The notes below the pieces were generated by a model that was given only the letters and a program-made list of their open reading frames with translations, made no database searches and had not been told where the DNA came from. A stretch of 10,069 bases of DNA from positions 1-10,069 of the forward strand of contig CAYGZL010000080.1 of NCBI GenBank assembly GCA_964354345.1, in the 5' to 3' direction. This DNA comes from CAYGZL01 sp964354345. Its GTDB lineage: Bacteria; Chloroflexota; Anaerolineae; Anaerolineales; UBA4823. Below are positions 1 to 5,510 of the stretch, one piece after another (the first letter of the stretch is position 1; each line of letters starts with the position of its first letter). The position numbers and the translations under genes were made by a program.

Positions 1-248
1 ACGACCTGAACCGGTGGATGCCTCTGGTCAAATGGTTCCTGGCGATACCGCACTACATTGTCCTGAGTTTCCTGGCGATCGGAGTGGTATTTACCGTGAT
101 CATCGCCTGGTTCGGCATTCTGTTGGACGGTCAGTATCCGCCCTCCCTGTTCAGTTATGTGGTCGGCGTCATGCGCTGGGGTCTACGGGTTAACGCTTAC
201 GCATTCCTGCTGGTGACCGATCACTACCCTCCCTTCACCCTGGGCTAG
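1..248 (+). CDS. DUF4389 domain membrane protein, 3' end only
   Basis: The reading frame is open from base 3, without a start in the window, to TAG at 246-248. It encodes about 81 residues beginning DLNRWMPLVKWFLAIPHYIV. The pattern of Asn-Arg-Trp, then Pro-Leu-Val-Lys-Trp, then Ala-Ile-Pro-His-Tyr, followed by a hydrophobic helix (about residues 16-38), is what I know from DUF4389 proteins. These are small membrane proteins, often with one or more copies of this unit, and their function is unknown. The closing part, with VMRWGLRVNAYAFLLVTDHYPPF, fits the usual end of the unit. The 5' part lies outside the window, so total length and number of DUF4389 copies cannot be judged. It converges on the minus-strand genes that fill the rest of the window. 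Family assignment is by recognition of motifs, not by a search. Confidence 0.8.
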   Translation, partial: DLNRWMPLVKWFLAIPHYIVLSFLAIGVVFTVIIAWFGILLDGQYPPSLFSYVVGVMRWGLRVNAYAFLLVTDHYPPFTLG

Positions 249-369
249 AGACTACCGGCTACGCAACGGTTGACAGGCGCGTCGCCAGCGATAATAAAAT
301 CGCCTTAAGTACAACTGCTCAAAAATCACATATTCTGATGAACGGTGCGTTTACCGACTGGCGTTTCCG

Positions 370-465
370 TTATTCCACTTCCTGCAAGGCGCGTTCCAGC
401 AGGTCGCTTACGCCAGGTTTGCCAAGGGAGGTGTCTCCGTACACTTTCTGCGCCAGTATGTGCAT
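370..465 (-). CDS. Possible 31-residue protein or C-terminal gene remnant
   Basis: An ATG at 465-463 opens a 31-codon frame ending with TAA at 372-370. GGGAG sits about 9 nt upstream of the ATG, a good ribosome-binding spacing. The translation contains KVYGDTSLGKPGVSDLLERA and ends in an acidic helix. It reads like the C-terminal end of a soluble protein rather than random sequence, but I do not recognise the family. The frame is closed by a TAG about 13 codons upstream of the ATG, so it is not simply the tail of a long open gene. It could be a small real gene or the last piece of a decayed one; its neighbours are also remnants. Confidence 0.25.
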   Translation of the reverse strand: MHILAQKVYGDTSLGKPGVSDLLERALQEVE

Positions 466-509
466 TCTTGCTTTCTCCCGGTGTCTTGGCTTCTATGCGT
501 TGAAATTAT

Positions 510-576
510 TAACGCCAAGGCGCAGAGACGCAAAGGGAATCATCAAAAACCTTTTGCGCCTTCGCGTCTTTGGTTA
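510..576. repeat. Imperfect inverted repeat of the GCGTCTTTGCG type
   Basis: The left arm (510-536) contains GCCAAGGCGCAGAGACGC followed by AAAGG. The right arm (550-576) contains CCTTTTGCGCCTTCGCGTC followed by TTTGG. The right arm read on the other strand has the same style of alternating CGC and AAAG/AAGG blocks as the left, so the two can fold into a long hairpin with a small loop, although with several mismatches and a one- or two-base slip. Sequences of this style (runs of GCGTCTTTGCG and its complement) are, to my knowledge, scattered through intergenic regions of many environmental bacteria including Chloroflexota and cyanobacteria. It is not followed by a T-run on either strand, so I do not call it a terminator. 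Confidence 0.6.
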
Positions 577-704
577 AGAATCTCCGGAAAATTTGTGGAT
601 CAATGCCTTATCTTCCGCGCTCACGCCGAACAGGACATCGTCTATCTCCGAATATTTTATCACCGCTCAAAATTTGTTTTACTCCCCTCCGCCTGGCGCG
701 ATCC

Positions 705-947
705 TCACTCTGGCAGGACCGTTCTGGTTATTTTGATGACGATTCCAGAGGCCGTGGGATCAGGACAGCGCACATACTCGGTGGTCACGCCATCGCGATC
801 AATCACCTTCTCGTAGGGTGTCCCCTGATATTTCCAGGGAAATGTCACACCTGACTGGAGGGCGCGGATCATTCCAGTCAGGCTATCCAGCAACCACGGA
901 CAGATTTTCCCAAGATCCTCTGGATAGCGGAATTTATCCCTGCACTG
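705..947 (-). pseudogene. TIGR04076-like protein, 5'-truncated remnant
   Basis: On the minus strand the frame is open from just after a TAG (956-954) to TGA (707-705). The translation carries DKF, then KICPW at about 908-894, then GVTFPW and VRCPDP, ending with a short beta-strand-like tail. The order Asp-Lys-Phe, Ile-Cys-Pro-Trp, Phe-Pro-Trp, Cys-Pro-Asp-Pro is what I know from the small uncharacterised TIGR04076 family, whose members are about 90-100 residues. The expected N-terminal strand and the Cys/Lys/Gly motif before Asp-Lys-Phe are missing, because the frame runs into the 3' end of the phosphatase gene. The only starts are an internal TTG (893) and ATG (872), both after the ICPW motif and without a good ribosome site. 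I therefore read it as a truncated remnant. The family call is a recognition, not a search result. Confidence 0.5.
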
Positions 948-948
948 C

Positions 949-1626
949 TTATCCTAAAAGGCGCTTGCGAACGGCAACTAAATCTTCCGGACTGGCTCCG
1001 CCCTCCCCGAGGTAGCTGTCTATATCCAGCCCATCCAGCGCACCGAGGATAGCATCTCGAACAGAAGAATGCGCACCCCTCAGAAGCTGCTCGCGAAACG
1101 GATCGGGGCTCAGCTCATAGTCCGCCACAATCTCCTCGAGCGTAACACCGGCGAGGGCGAGCAGGAGCAGCGCAACCATGCCGGTGCGATCATGTCCGCG
1201 AATGCAATGGAAGAGAACGCCGCCGGGTTGCGCCTGTGCGATGGCGGAAACAACGGTCGCGTGCCGCTCCGGCCAGCGGTGCAGCGCATCTTTATAATAG
1301 AGCGGGGTGCCCCAAAGATTGGAGACCACCCACTTCTGCACGAATTCGGTATCCGAAATGTCTTCGATCGCTGCCTGAACCGTTGCGATATCCGGATAGC
1401 GGGACGTAAAGCTGAGCTCGTCCTCCACCATGCCCTCCGTGCGCAGCGTAACGATCGTGCGGATGCCGTAGGCATAGAGCGCTGCCCATCCTGCCTCGCT
1501 GAGCCTGGCTGGAGTATCCGAACGAACGATGGCTCCCCAACGAGTCATCCGACCATCGCCGGTTCTTAACCCACCGAGATCGCGAACGTTGGTGCATCCC
1601 TCCCAAAGAAGAACTCGTTTATTCAT
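949..1626 (-). CDS. Tyrosine/serine protein phosphatase (Y_phosphatase3 type)
   Basis: This 225-residue protein has the cysteine-phosphatase signature C(X)5R as HCIRGHDRTG: His140, nucleophile Cys141, phosphate-binding Arg147. The N-terminal NVRDLGGLRT (residues 13-22) and RSDTPARLSE (35-44) are typical of the PF13350 group of single-domain tyrosine/serine phosphatases, which hydrolyse phosphotyrosine, phosphoserine or, in some members, phosphoinositides. The length fits the family (about 220-260). No signal peptide is present, so it should be cytosolic. The frame can begin at TTG 1629, but ATG 1626 is the more likely start; neither has a clear Shine-Dalgarno sequence. It lies 59 nt downstream of the lipoprotein gene on the same strand and may be co-transcribed, although no functional link is evident. 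The TIGR04076-like remnant abuts its stop codon. The true substrate cannot be told from sequence. Confidence 0.88.
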   Translation of the reverse strand: MNKRVLLWEGCTNVRDLGGLRTGDGRMTRWGAIVRSDTPARLSEAGWAALYAYGIRTIVTLRTEGMVEDELSFTSRYPDIATVQAAIEDISDTEFVQKWVVSNLWGTPLYYKDALHRWPERHATVVSAIAQAQPGGVLFHCIRGHDRTGMVALLLLALAGVTLEEIVADYELSPDPFREQLLRGAHSSVRDAILGALDGLDIDSYLGEGGASPEDLVAVRKRLLG

Positions 1627-1685
1627 CAATCTATATCTGTGATAGAAAGTGCATTGATTATTTGAGTGGTCCAGTCACCTGGCTA

Positions 1686-2489
1686 CTACTCCTGGCTTGC
1701 CCACTTTACTGTGGGAACCACCCATTCCCTCAGCGGCGCATAGAGTATGCCATGCCCTGTGCCTATCTGAAGAATAATTTCGGCATATCGGGTAAGCCGC
1801 TGTCCCTCAGACATGGCAAACAGATCTTCGCACGAGCCTGCATACTCGTCGGACGAGTCGGATATCGCAAGGACATTGCCAGAAAGCAGTACACCTTGCT
1901 GCACCAACTCGGTCGTTGTGGTTGCATTGCATGCGCCCAGGAGCACATAGTTCGCTTCCGGTTCCGCCAGAAGATCGGAGATGACCATGGCGATGGCAGC
2001 ACCCTTCGAGGCACCAACGATGGTGATCGAGCCAGATGGCACCCCAGAGTCGAGCAGGACTTCCACCTGAGCCACAACCCTGCGGGCGTACGCTTCCGCA
2101 TCAGCATCTTTTGCCCTCTGCTCGCTGATAACGTCGAAGCCGTAGTTCTGGAGCGTTTCGAGGATCTCGATATACCTGTACTGGCCATATTCAGGACTTA
2201 TCGCCGGAAGACCCTGGTCCTCGATGATCTTTCCATGCAGGTAGAACAGATATCGAACCTTAGGATCGATGTTGGTCGGGAATGCGAAGCTCGAAAGACC
2301 AGGGGTCAGGGTGGGAGGCAGGGTCGGGGTGGGCGTCTCGCGGGGAGGGAGAGGCACCGTAACCGTTGCTTTTTCTGGGATCCCCGCCGTTGGGCTGGGG
2401 GGTGCGCCGGTGGAAGGCGCGCAGGCAGCTAACAGCAGCGCCAGGAACAGACTAAGCTCGAGCGAACTATAGGTCGGGATCGGTTTCAT
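1686..2489 (-). CDS. Lipoprotein with alpha/beta-hydrolase-like fold
   Basis: The 267-residue protein starts with a signal peptide ending in the lipobox LLAAC (Cys23), so it is expected to be lipid-anchored outside the membrane. Residues 27-65 form a Pro/Thr-rich linker common in Chloroflexota surface lipoproteins. The globular part begins near residue 76: YLHGK (oxyanion-type HG at 85-86), the nucleophile elbow GASKG (Ser161), a likely Asp at 211 or 214 after strand LAIS, and GTGHG (His246). This is the Ser-Asp-His order of alpha/beta hydrolases. Substrate is unknown; an esterase or thioesterase is possible, and the elbow with Lys in GxSxG is unusual but permitted. ATG 2489 is preceded by TAGGAGA about 10 nt upstream. 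It is the middle gene between the GNAT-like and phosphatase genes, all on the minus strand. Confidence 0.8.
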   Translation of the reverse strand: MKPIPTYSSLELSLFLALLLAACAPSTGAPPSPTAGIPEKATVTVPLPPRETPTPTLPPTLTPGLSSFAFPTNIDPKVRYLFYLHGKIIEDQGLPAISPEYGQYRYIEILETLQNYGFDVISEQRAKDADAEAYARRVVAQVEVLLDSGVPSGSITIVGASKGAAIAMVISDLLAEPEANYVLLGACNATTTTELVQQGVLLSGNVLAISDSSDEYAGSCEDLFAMSEGQRLTRYAEIILQIGTGHGILYAPLREWVVPTVKWASQE

Positions 2490-2543
2490 TTCATATCATC
2501 TCCTACCACGGCGACCTATGCCAAAATTATCACCTGGGCATGT

Positions 2544-3125
2544 TTAGCCATAAACCCAACAGGGACGCCCATCCAACAAGGTGACGACCACCTGCCGCTC
2601 CAAACCGGCGGTTTCGAACAGGGCTGCCTGATGGGTTGCCCCTGGAGGGGTCTCCTGCTGGCTGATCGTGAACAGGATGCGGTCGAAAGCCCACTCCGTT
2701 TGCAACCAGTGGCGCAGGGTGGCTAACAGATGCTGATCGAGATGGCTGGCCAGCTCAGAGGTGCGCACCCAGAATCGGACGTCAGCAGGACATTCAACCT
2801 GCGGAAAGAATGGAGCCACCTCCAGATCGAGGGGTAGGAGATAGACACACCCCAGGCAACGGGTGCCTGGCGGATTGAGCACGGTAAATGTAAACGCCTC
2901 CCGCTCGAGATGCTTGCGCTCATGATATTCCAGGTCGGCCAGATTCTGCGTCAGGGTGAAATCGTCGGAGGGCCATTCACTCTGGCTCCAATGGCGCAAA
3001 AGGACCGCGCTGGACATGACCGCCTCGTAATCGAGGGCGACGTCGCTCGCCCGGAGGGGGCGGAGCCACAGGCGGTCGGTGCGCTTTTCGGATGGCACTG
3101 GCAGGTGAGGGGGATAAAAAACCAT
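2544..3125 (-). CDS. GNAT-like acetyltransferase domain protein
   Basis: The 193-residue protein begins with a beta-strand/helix pattern typical of GNAT N-termini: RTDRLWLRPLRASDVALDYE (residues 15-34), with Arg-Leu-x-Leu-Arg-Pro-Leu then Asp. Later come a strand-turn-strand around GTRCLGCVYLLPLD and a segment VRFWVRTSELASHLDQHLL, which matches the strand followed by the acetyl-CoA-binding helix. The normal acetyl-CoA loop (R/Q-x-x-G-x-G/A) is not obvious, so cofactor binding is uncertain and the protein may be a degenerate member. I chose ATG 3125 over ATG 3140 because GGAG at 3138-3135 is correctly spaced (9 nt) for the former. It follows the methyltransferase remnant on the same strand. 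Target molecule unknown. Confidence 0.65.
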   Translation of the reverse strand: MVFYPPHLPVPSEKRTDRLWLRPLRASDVALDYEAVMSSAVLLRHWSQSEWPSDDFTLTQNLADLEYHERKHLEREAFTFTVLNPPGTRCLGCVYLLPLDLEVAPFFPQVECPADVRFWVRTSELASHLDQHLLATLRHWLQTEWAFDRILFTISQQETPPGATHQAALFETAGLERQVVVTLLDGRPCWVYG

Positions 3126-3134
3126 CGCCTCTTG

Positions 3135-3138
3135 CTCC
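3135..3138 (-). promoter_or_regulatory. Shine-Dalgarno site deciding the GNAT-like start
   Basis: GGAG on the minus strand lies 9 nt before ATG 3125. It overlaps an earlier in-frame ATG (3140), which itself has no purine-rich site upstream. This favours the shorter protein. Confidence 0.55.
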
Positions 3139-3212
3139 ATTATGTCGGGTGTTGGCTGCTGGTTGACGTCGGGCAGGATTTCCTGGGTCAGTTCCCTGCA
3201 GATCTGATCGTA

Positions 3213-3600
3213 CTACCAGGGAGGCTTTTTGGCAACCACATATCAAAAGCTGAGCCACCTGCCGCTATCTACCTGGATGGCCAGCCGATCTCCGTCCAGC
3301 TCCATCCCACAGCCCGGATCGTATTCGGCGTATTCCCCCCACCACAAGCGGGCATAGGCGCATAGCCTGCTTCCATTACCTCAAACCCCACCGACCGGCA
3401 GGCTGCCTCCGTTTCCCGGACTGTTGCAAAACAATCCACCCACGCCAGTGGTCCTTGAGTCACCAGTGGAGCGAATGATCTCCCGACAATCGCTTGGCTG
3501 ATGCCGATGATTGGAGAGCTCAATGGACTCATGACCAGGTATCCGGTCGGCATGAAGAGCAATGAGTGGCTGAAGCTCCCCCAGCGGAAGGGTCACCTGC
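3213..3600 (-). pseudogene. SAM-dependent methyltransferase, C-terminal pseudogene
   Basis: Two minus-strand frames carry consecutive pieces of one protein. The upstream frame (to about 3360) reads TGYLVMSPLSS, then LAWVDCFATVRETEAACRSV and GFEVMEAGYA. The downstream frame (from about 3357) reads ARLWWGEYAEYDPG and ends in GRWLSF. Joined, this is the kind of C-terminal half I associate with class I methyltransferases: GFEV, a Trp-rich strand, EYAEYDP, and a final GRW-x-x-x-GYVVA strand. The frame change falls at an 8-bp near-perfect tandem duplication (3352-3359 and 3360-3367, one mismatch); removing one copy restores GYARLWW. A TGA at 3245-3243 then interrupts the protein where GGA (Gly) would give SFGYVVAKKPPW and a TAG at 3215-3213. 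The N-terminal SAM-binding half is not recognisable upstream. The substrate is unknown. Family confidence is moderate; the broken state is clear. Confidence 0.6.
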
Positions 3601-3650
3601 TCAATGGCTCTGGCGACTCAATAAGTGATTGATCCCACAGTAAAAAACAA

Positions 3651-3839
3651 CTACACAGGATAGCTCTCACATACGGGTGTCAGTATGGCTTGCAGTTGTG
3701 GACAATGTTGATATACAAGCATTCTGATCAGTAGGACGTCCACCTGCAGATCGCTCCTGGCGATCTCCTGGCCGACTGCCTGGGCAACTTCAGCAGTCGA
3801 GCCGGCCATGGTTGCATACGTAACAAGGATTCTACCCAT
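3651..3839 (-). pseudogene. Flavodoxin domain protein, 3'-truncated
   Basis: The frame starts at ATG 3839 behind a perfect AGGAGG (3852-3847, 7 nt spacing) and encodes 62 residues. The first 35 or so, MGRILVTYATMAGSTAEVAQ and the following helix to LQVDVL, are the first strand, FMN-phosphate loop (T-x-x-G-S-T) and first helix of a flavodoxin of the kind seen in HemG-like and stand-alone flavodoxin-domain proteins. After VDVLLI the sequence no longer resembles the family, and it stops at 3651, whereas intact proteins have about 140-170 residues with two further FMN loops. I read it as a deletion or rearrangement remnant that cannot bind FMN properly. It overlaps the last codons of the truncated CoA-binding gene. 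Confidence 0.65.
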
Positions 3840-4035
3840 CGCCGCGCCTCCTGAGATGAAAGATACTGGTTTCAAAAGTCGTCAGGCGCGGGTTGACCGC
3901 GCTGACGGTATATCCGGCCTGCTTGAATCTGCGGTAAGCCGCGTTGCAGCCGGTCTCGCGTTGATCCGAAACGCCGACGACGGCGATCTTATTCTGAGCT
4001 AAAAAATCTTTCACGAGGGGAACGATTTTAGACAT
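3832..4035 (-). pseudogene. CoA-binding domain protein, 3'-truncated
   Basis: ATG 4035 is preceded by AAGGAG with 6 nt spacing. The 67-residue product matches the start of CoA-binding (PF13380-type) Rossmann proteins: KIAVVGVSDQRETGCNAAYR (residues 16-35), then GYTVSAVNPRLTTFE (41-55), meaning a nucleotide-binding strand with GVS, helix, and second strand with NPR. Normal members run to about 120-140 residues; here the family resemblance ends after TTFE and 12 unrelated residues lead to a TAG that overlaps the flavodoxin start (GATGGGTAG). The simplest reading is an internal deletion that joined codon 55 to sequence just upstream of the flavodoxin ribosome site. It may still be expressed as a short peptide, but the domain is incomplete. 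Confidence 0.7.
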
Positions 4036-4309
4036 GGCGGCTCCTTACTTGACGTCTCTTCACTCGTACTGGAAGAAAATTTTATCGTGAACCAGCCGAT
4101 AAATTGGTCAAGGTGTTGGTTGCCCTGGTCAACTGCATCGTCTTCGTCCTGATCATTTGGACGGTGTCGCTTGTGGCGGCGGCATATTGGACTTACAACA
4201 CGCGCGATTTATCCATATAGCGTCGTTCGAACGAAACAGGGCGTTATAAGCAACTGAAACTCACTGTATTCCTTATGGACCGCGAACCATCGTCGTTCAT
4301 GATTATTCA
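4036..4309. other. Intergenic stretch between CoA-binding remnant and adaptor gene
   Basis: About 270 bases. It contains a possible one-helix + strand ORF (4104-4220, separate entry) and a perfect 12-bp palindrome TCGTTCGAACGA at 4223-4234. I see no hairpin followed by a T-run on the minus strand that would end the exporter operon, so its terminator is not identified. Confidence 0.5.
4104..4220 (+). CDS. Possible 38-residue single-helix membrane peptide
   Basis: A frame open from about 4058 to TAG 4218-4220 encodes a strongly hydrophobic helix, VNCIVFVLIIWTVSLVAAAY, preceded by basic residues and followed by WTYNTRDLSI. The composition is that of a real transmembrane segment with a positively charged inner end. 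There is no ATG; TTG at 4104 or GTG at 4113 would be the start, and no good ribosome site is visible. It may be a small membrane protein or the C-terminal piece of a lost gene, which would suit the other remnants nearby. I do not recognise it. Confidence 0.25.
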   Translation: MVKVLVALVNCIVFVLIIWTVSLVAAAYWTYNTRDLSI

Positions 4310-5488
4310 TCATGGCTCGAAGCGGACTTCTACGGTCATACCCCAGCGCAGGCGCGGATCGCTCTCATCCAGCTTGATGCGCACAGTGTAGGTTACATCG
4401 CCGGCCCGGTTACTGGCTATCTGGGAGATCGATTCCACCCGTCCGTGCAGGGTTAAGTCAGCCAGTGCATCGGGGATAATGCGCACATCCTGGCCTTCAG
4501 CAACCTTAACCACTTCCTTCTCGGCCAGGTCGGTCGTATCAACATACCATTGTGAGACAACCGCCAATATAATCACGGGTTGCCCGGGGATGGCTGTCTC
4601 TCCGGTCTTAATATCCACCTTCAGGATGCTTCCCGCGAAGGGCGCGGTGAGTGAGGCGCGCTCGAGCGCCATCTGGGCTGCCGCCACCTGCGCTTTGGCA
4701 TTCTCGAGGCGCTTCTCTAGCTGGGTCCTGACATCCGGATCAGGTCCGGAAAGAGCGGCGGTCGCCTGGCGTTGAGCGTCGTCAAGGCGCGTCTGTGCCA
4801 GAGTCACATTTGCCTGAGCCAGGTTAAGCTGGTTCACCAGCAGATCCCGTGTATACACGGCGTCGTTGTAAGCCTTTTGGGCGTCCTTCAGGTTCTGATC
4901 GGCGGTTTTATAGACCGGATTGTCCTTGGCAAAATCTTTCACCTTATCGGAATCAGCCTGGCGATCCTTAAGCGTCTTTTCGGTGTCTAACACTTTCTGC
5001 CGGGCATCGTCAACCTGCGTCTGATACTCCCGGGTGTCCAGATTGGACAGCGCCTGTTGCGCCTGGATCAGATCACGCTGCGCCTGCAGCGCCGCGGCCG
5101 CCTTCTGGTTGGTGATCAAGGGACTGTTCTTCTGCAGGTCAGCTAAAGCCTGCTCGGCGTTGAACAGCTCGAAGTTGGCGCCGCTCAGCGCGGCTTGCAG
5201 GGCGGCGATATCGCCGATTCTGGCCAGGACATCCCCCTGAGCCACCTGATCGCCCACTTTTACATTAACCTCGCTGACCTGCCCGCCCAGCATGAACGCC
5301 AGATTGGAGGACTCTTGCGGGGCGATGATCCCCTCCGCGGTAATAAAAGACACAACAGTCACGGCCGGCTGGGCGGTGGGGGTTGTGGTATCGCCCGTTT
5401 TTACCTGTGTACACCCGGCAAAGCCGAGCACCATCAACCCTGCCACGCTGGCAAGGATTAGAAATATCGTCAGGAGTCTCTTTTTCAT
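4310..5488 (-). CDS. HlyD/MacA-type ABC exporter adaptor protein
   Basis: The 392-residue protein is a membrane-fusion-type adaptor. Residues 1-26 form a signal peptide with a possible lipobox ending FAGC (Cys26), so it may be lipid-anchored outside the membrane. After a Thr-rich spacer, residues 50-93 are the first half of the lipoyl-like domain (GGQVSEVNVKVGDQVAQGDV). Residues about 95-285 are Ala/Gln/Leu-rich helices forming the long coiled-coil hairpin, and the second lipoyl half follows (LTAPFAGSILKVDIKTGETA). The beta-barrel and proximal domain end in DPRLRWGMTVEVRFEP. Length and order fit MacA-like adaptors (about 370-400). It starts 22 nt after the permease stop with AAGGA upstream, so it is the last gene of the operon. 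In a one-membrane cell it would help pass substrate through or away from the envelope. Substrate unknown. Confidence 0.9.
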   Translation of the reverse strand: MKKRLLTIFLILASVAGLMVLGFAGCTQVKTGDTTTPTAQPAVTVVSFITAEGIIAPQESSNLAFMLGGQVSEVNVKVGDQVAQGDVLARIGDIAALQAALSGANFELFNAEQALADLQKNSPLITNQKAAAALQAQRDLIQAQQALSNLDTREYQTQVDDARQKVLDTEKTLKDRQADSDKVKDFAKDNPVYKTADQNLKDAQKAYNDAVYTRDLLVNQLNLAQANVTLAQTRLDDAQRQATAALSGPDPDVRTQLEKRLENAKAQVAAAQMALERASLTAPFAGSILKVDIKTGETAIPGQPVIILAVVSQWYVDTTDLAEKEVVKVAEGQDVRIIPDALADLTLHGRVESISQIASNRAGDVTYTVRIKLDESDPRLRWGMTVEVRFEP

Positions 5489-5510
5489 CGTAAAGTCCTT
5501 AAAAAATTAC

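Larger units (their letters stand above)
249..948. other. Region without an intact known gene
   Basis: About 700 bases lie between the end of the DUF4389 gene and the end of the phosphatase gene. I see three things in it: a 31-codon minus-strand ORF (370-465), an imperfect inverted repeat (510-576) and a 5'-truncated TIGR04076-like coding remnant (705-947). Each has its own entry. The remainder, including 249-369 and 577-704, has no convincing coding pattern, tRNA or clear terminator. The longer + strand ORFs here (338-577, 460-816, 570-854) have low-complexity or unrecognisable translations and run through the inverted repeat or antisense to the remnant, so I do not count them as genes. Confidence 0.6.

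Noticed and set aside
1662..2432. 256-codon + strand ORF
   Set aside because: It is antisense to the lipoprotein gene, which has a lipobox, hydrolase motifs and a Shine-Dalgarno site; the + strand translation shows no domain or signal.
3243..3245. In-frame TGA where Gly is expected, suggesting UGA recoded as glycine
   Set aside because: TGA ends intact genes here (adaptor at 4310-4312, ATPase 2 at 7958-7960), and the same pseudogene also carries a frameshift, so a nonsense mutation is simpler.
3381..3596. Separate 71-residue minus-strand gene
   Set aside because: It overlaps the methyltransferase remnant in another frame, starts at GTG without support, and has no family resemblance.
4223..4234. 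Palindrome TCGTTCGAACGA as an SOS/LexA or other operator
   Set aside because: It lacks the spacing of known LexA boxes (for example GAAC-N4-GTTC) and lies between two gene 3' ends, not in a promoter; a 12-bp palindrome alone is weak evidence.
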